From the NCBI GenBank assembly GCA_003010405.1, contig PJLO01000010.1, positions 62,001 to 126,000 of the forward strand: a DNA stretch of 64,000 nucleotides, given 5' to 3'. Source of the stretch: Acidobacteriota bacterium. GTDB lineage: Bacteria; Acidobacteriota; Terriglobia; Terriglobales; Acidobacteriaceae. Of the stretch, positions 63,843-64,000 are shown one piece after another (within the stretch, counting starts at the first letter, position 1; each line of letters starts with the position of its first letter). Under the pieces are notes generated by a model. That model worked only from the letters and a program-made list of their open reading frames with translations. It was not told the DNA's origin and did not search any database. The translations under genes were made by a program, and so were the position numbers.

Positions 63843-64000
63843 ATGTCTACCGAATATGGTTGCGAGCAGTACGCGCTGGTTTCGTATGTAAGGAATGCGC
63901 TTGGAGAGTTCGTGGAGGACCTGCGCCGCGAAGTCCATCCAGCGCACGCGCACCTGCCGACGCATGTCACGGTATTGCCACCACGTCCATTGCAAGGAAC
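63843..64000 (+). CDS. 2'-5' RNA ligase superfamily protein (3' partial)
   Basis: The frame opens at the ATG at 63843 and runs off the window after 52 codons. The visible part reads STEYGCEQYALVSYVRNALG, then FVEDLRREVHP and HLPTHVTVLPPRPLQG. The block HLPTHVT is the first HxTx-like motif of the 2H phosphoesterase fold (LigT/ThpR group), which is the basis of the call. The second H-motif lies outside the window. Members act as cyclic phosphodiesterases or RNA ligases. Confidence 0.72.
   Translation, partial: MSTEYGCEQYALVSYVRNALGEFVEDLRREVHPAHAHLPTHVTVLPPRPLQG

Noticed and set aside
63693-63995. A 100-codon minus-strand frame at the window end
   Set aside because: It is antisense to the 2'-5' RNA ligase-like start, which has the family motif, and has none of its own.

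Overview
The window looks like a piece of an Acidobacteriota (Terriglobia-like) chromosome. It has moderately high G+C, a TIGR03436-type VWFA-related secreted protein, carboxypeptidase-regulatory-domain and beta-barrel surface proteins, and predicted lipoproteins with long Ser/Thr-rich propeller domains. It also has hopanoid (HpnI) and haem (HemE-HemH-HemY) genes and a rimP-nusA-infB-ylxP-rbfA-nrnA translation cluster. This placement comes from reading the genes; no database search was done. No rRNA, tRNA, CRISPR array, prophage or intact insertion sequence was recognised. Most of the window is ordinary housekeeping DNA.

Layout. 1-7.4 kb: the end of an ADP-forming acyl-CoA synthetase fused to a GNAT acetyltransferase, a patatin/beta-barrel (type Vd) protein, a small basic protein, a VanZ-like membrane protein and guaB. 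7.6-17.5 kb: a surface protein, then rimP-nusA-infB, a strong terminator, an outer-membrane barrel, and ylxP-rbfA-nrnA. 17.6-25 kb: methylmalonyl-CoA decarboxylase, an SDR-like protein without catalytic residues, a receiver-only regulator, a small exported Lys-rich protein, hemE-hemH-hemY, and an orphan OmpR-type regulator. 25-30 kb: mltG-rsm22 on the minus strand, a candidate small RNA, a membrane protein, a frameshifted REP-associated (RAYT) transposase with flanking palindromes, a nitroreductase and a class II aldolase.

30-45 kb: queA (carrying REP-like palindromes inside its reading frame), polA, then the minus-strand cdaA-cdaR-glmM operon (c-di-AMP and cell-wall precursor synthesis), xseA, a DUF2905 protein, a periplasmic protein, a barrel protein, two adjacent lipoproteins and dnaB. 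46.6-64 kb: hpnI, a small protein, a VWFA-related protein, an ICMT-like methyltransferase, a LolC/E permease, an unknown secreted protein and a LolD ATPase on one strand, clpC, a glutaredoxin, purB, dxs, an M48 metallopeptidase, a stand-alone Clp-D2-like AAA+ ATPase, and the start of a 2'-5' RNA ligase-like gene cut by the window edge.

How the genes connect. Three functional blocks are visible: ribosome maturation and translation initiation (9-17.5 kb), haem synthesis (20.5-24 kb), and envelope biogenesis (mltG, cdaA-cdaR-glmM, Lol transporter, hpnI, dxs, barrels and lipoproteins). The most unusual signals are a family of REP-like palindromes, including units translated as part of QueA, next to a decayed RAYT gene. 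Others are a compact promoter-to-terminator transcript at about 27.0 kb, a Pol I with all three proofreading motifs missing, a single-ring Clp-like ATPase, and several start codons placed so close to a perfect TATAAT that leaderless mRNAs are likely. No clearly new multi-gene system was found.
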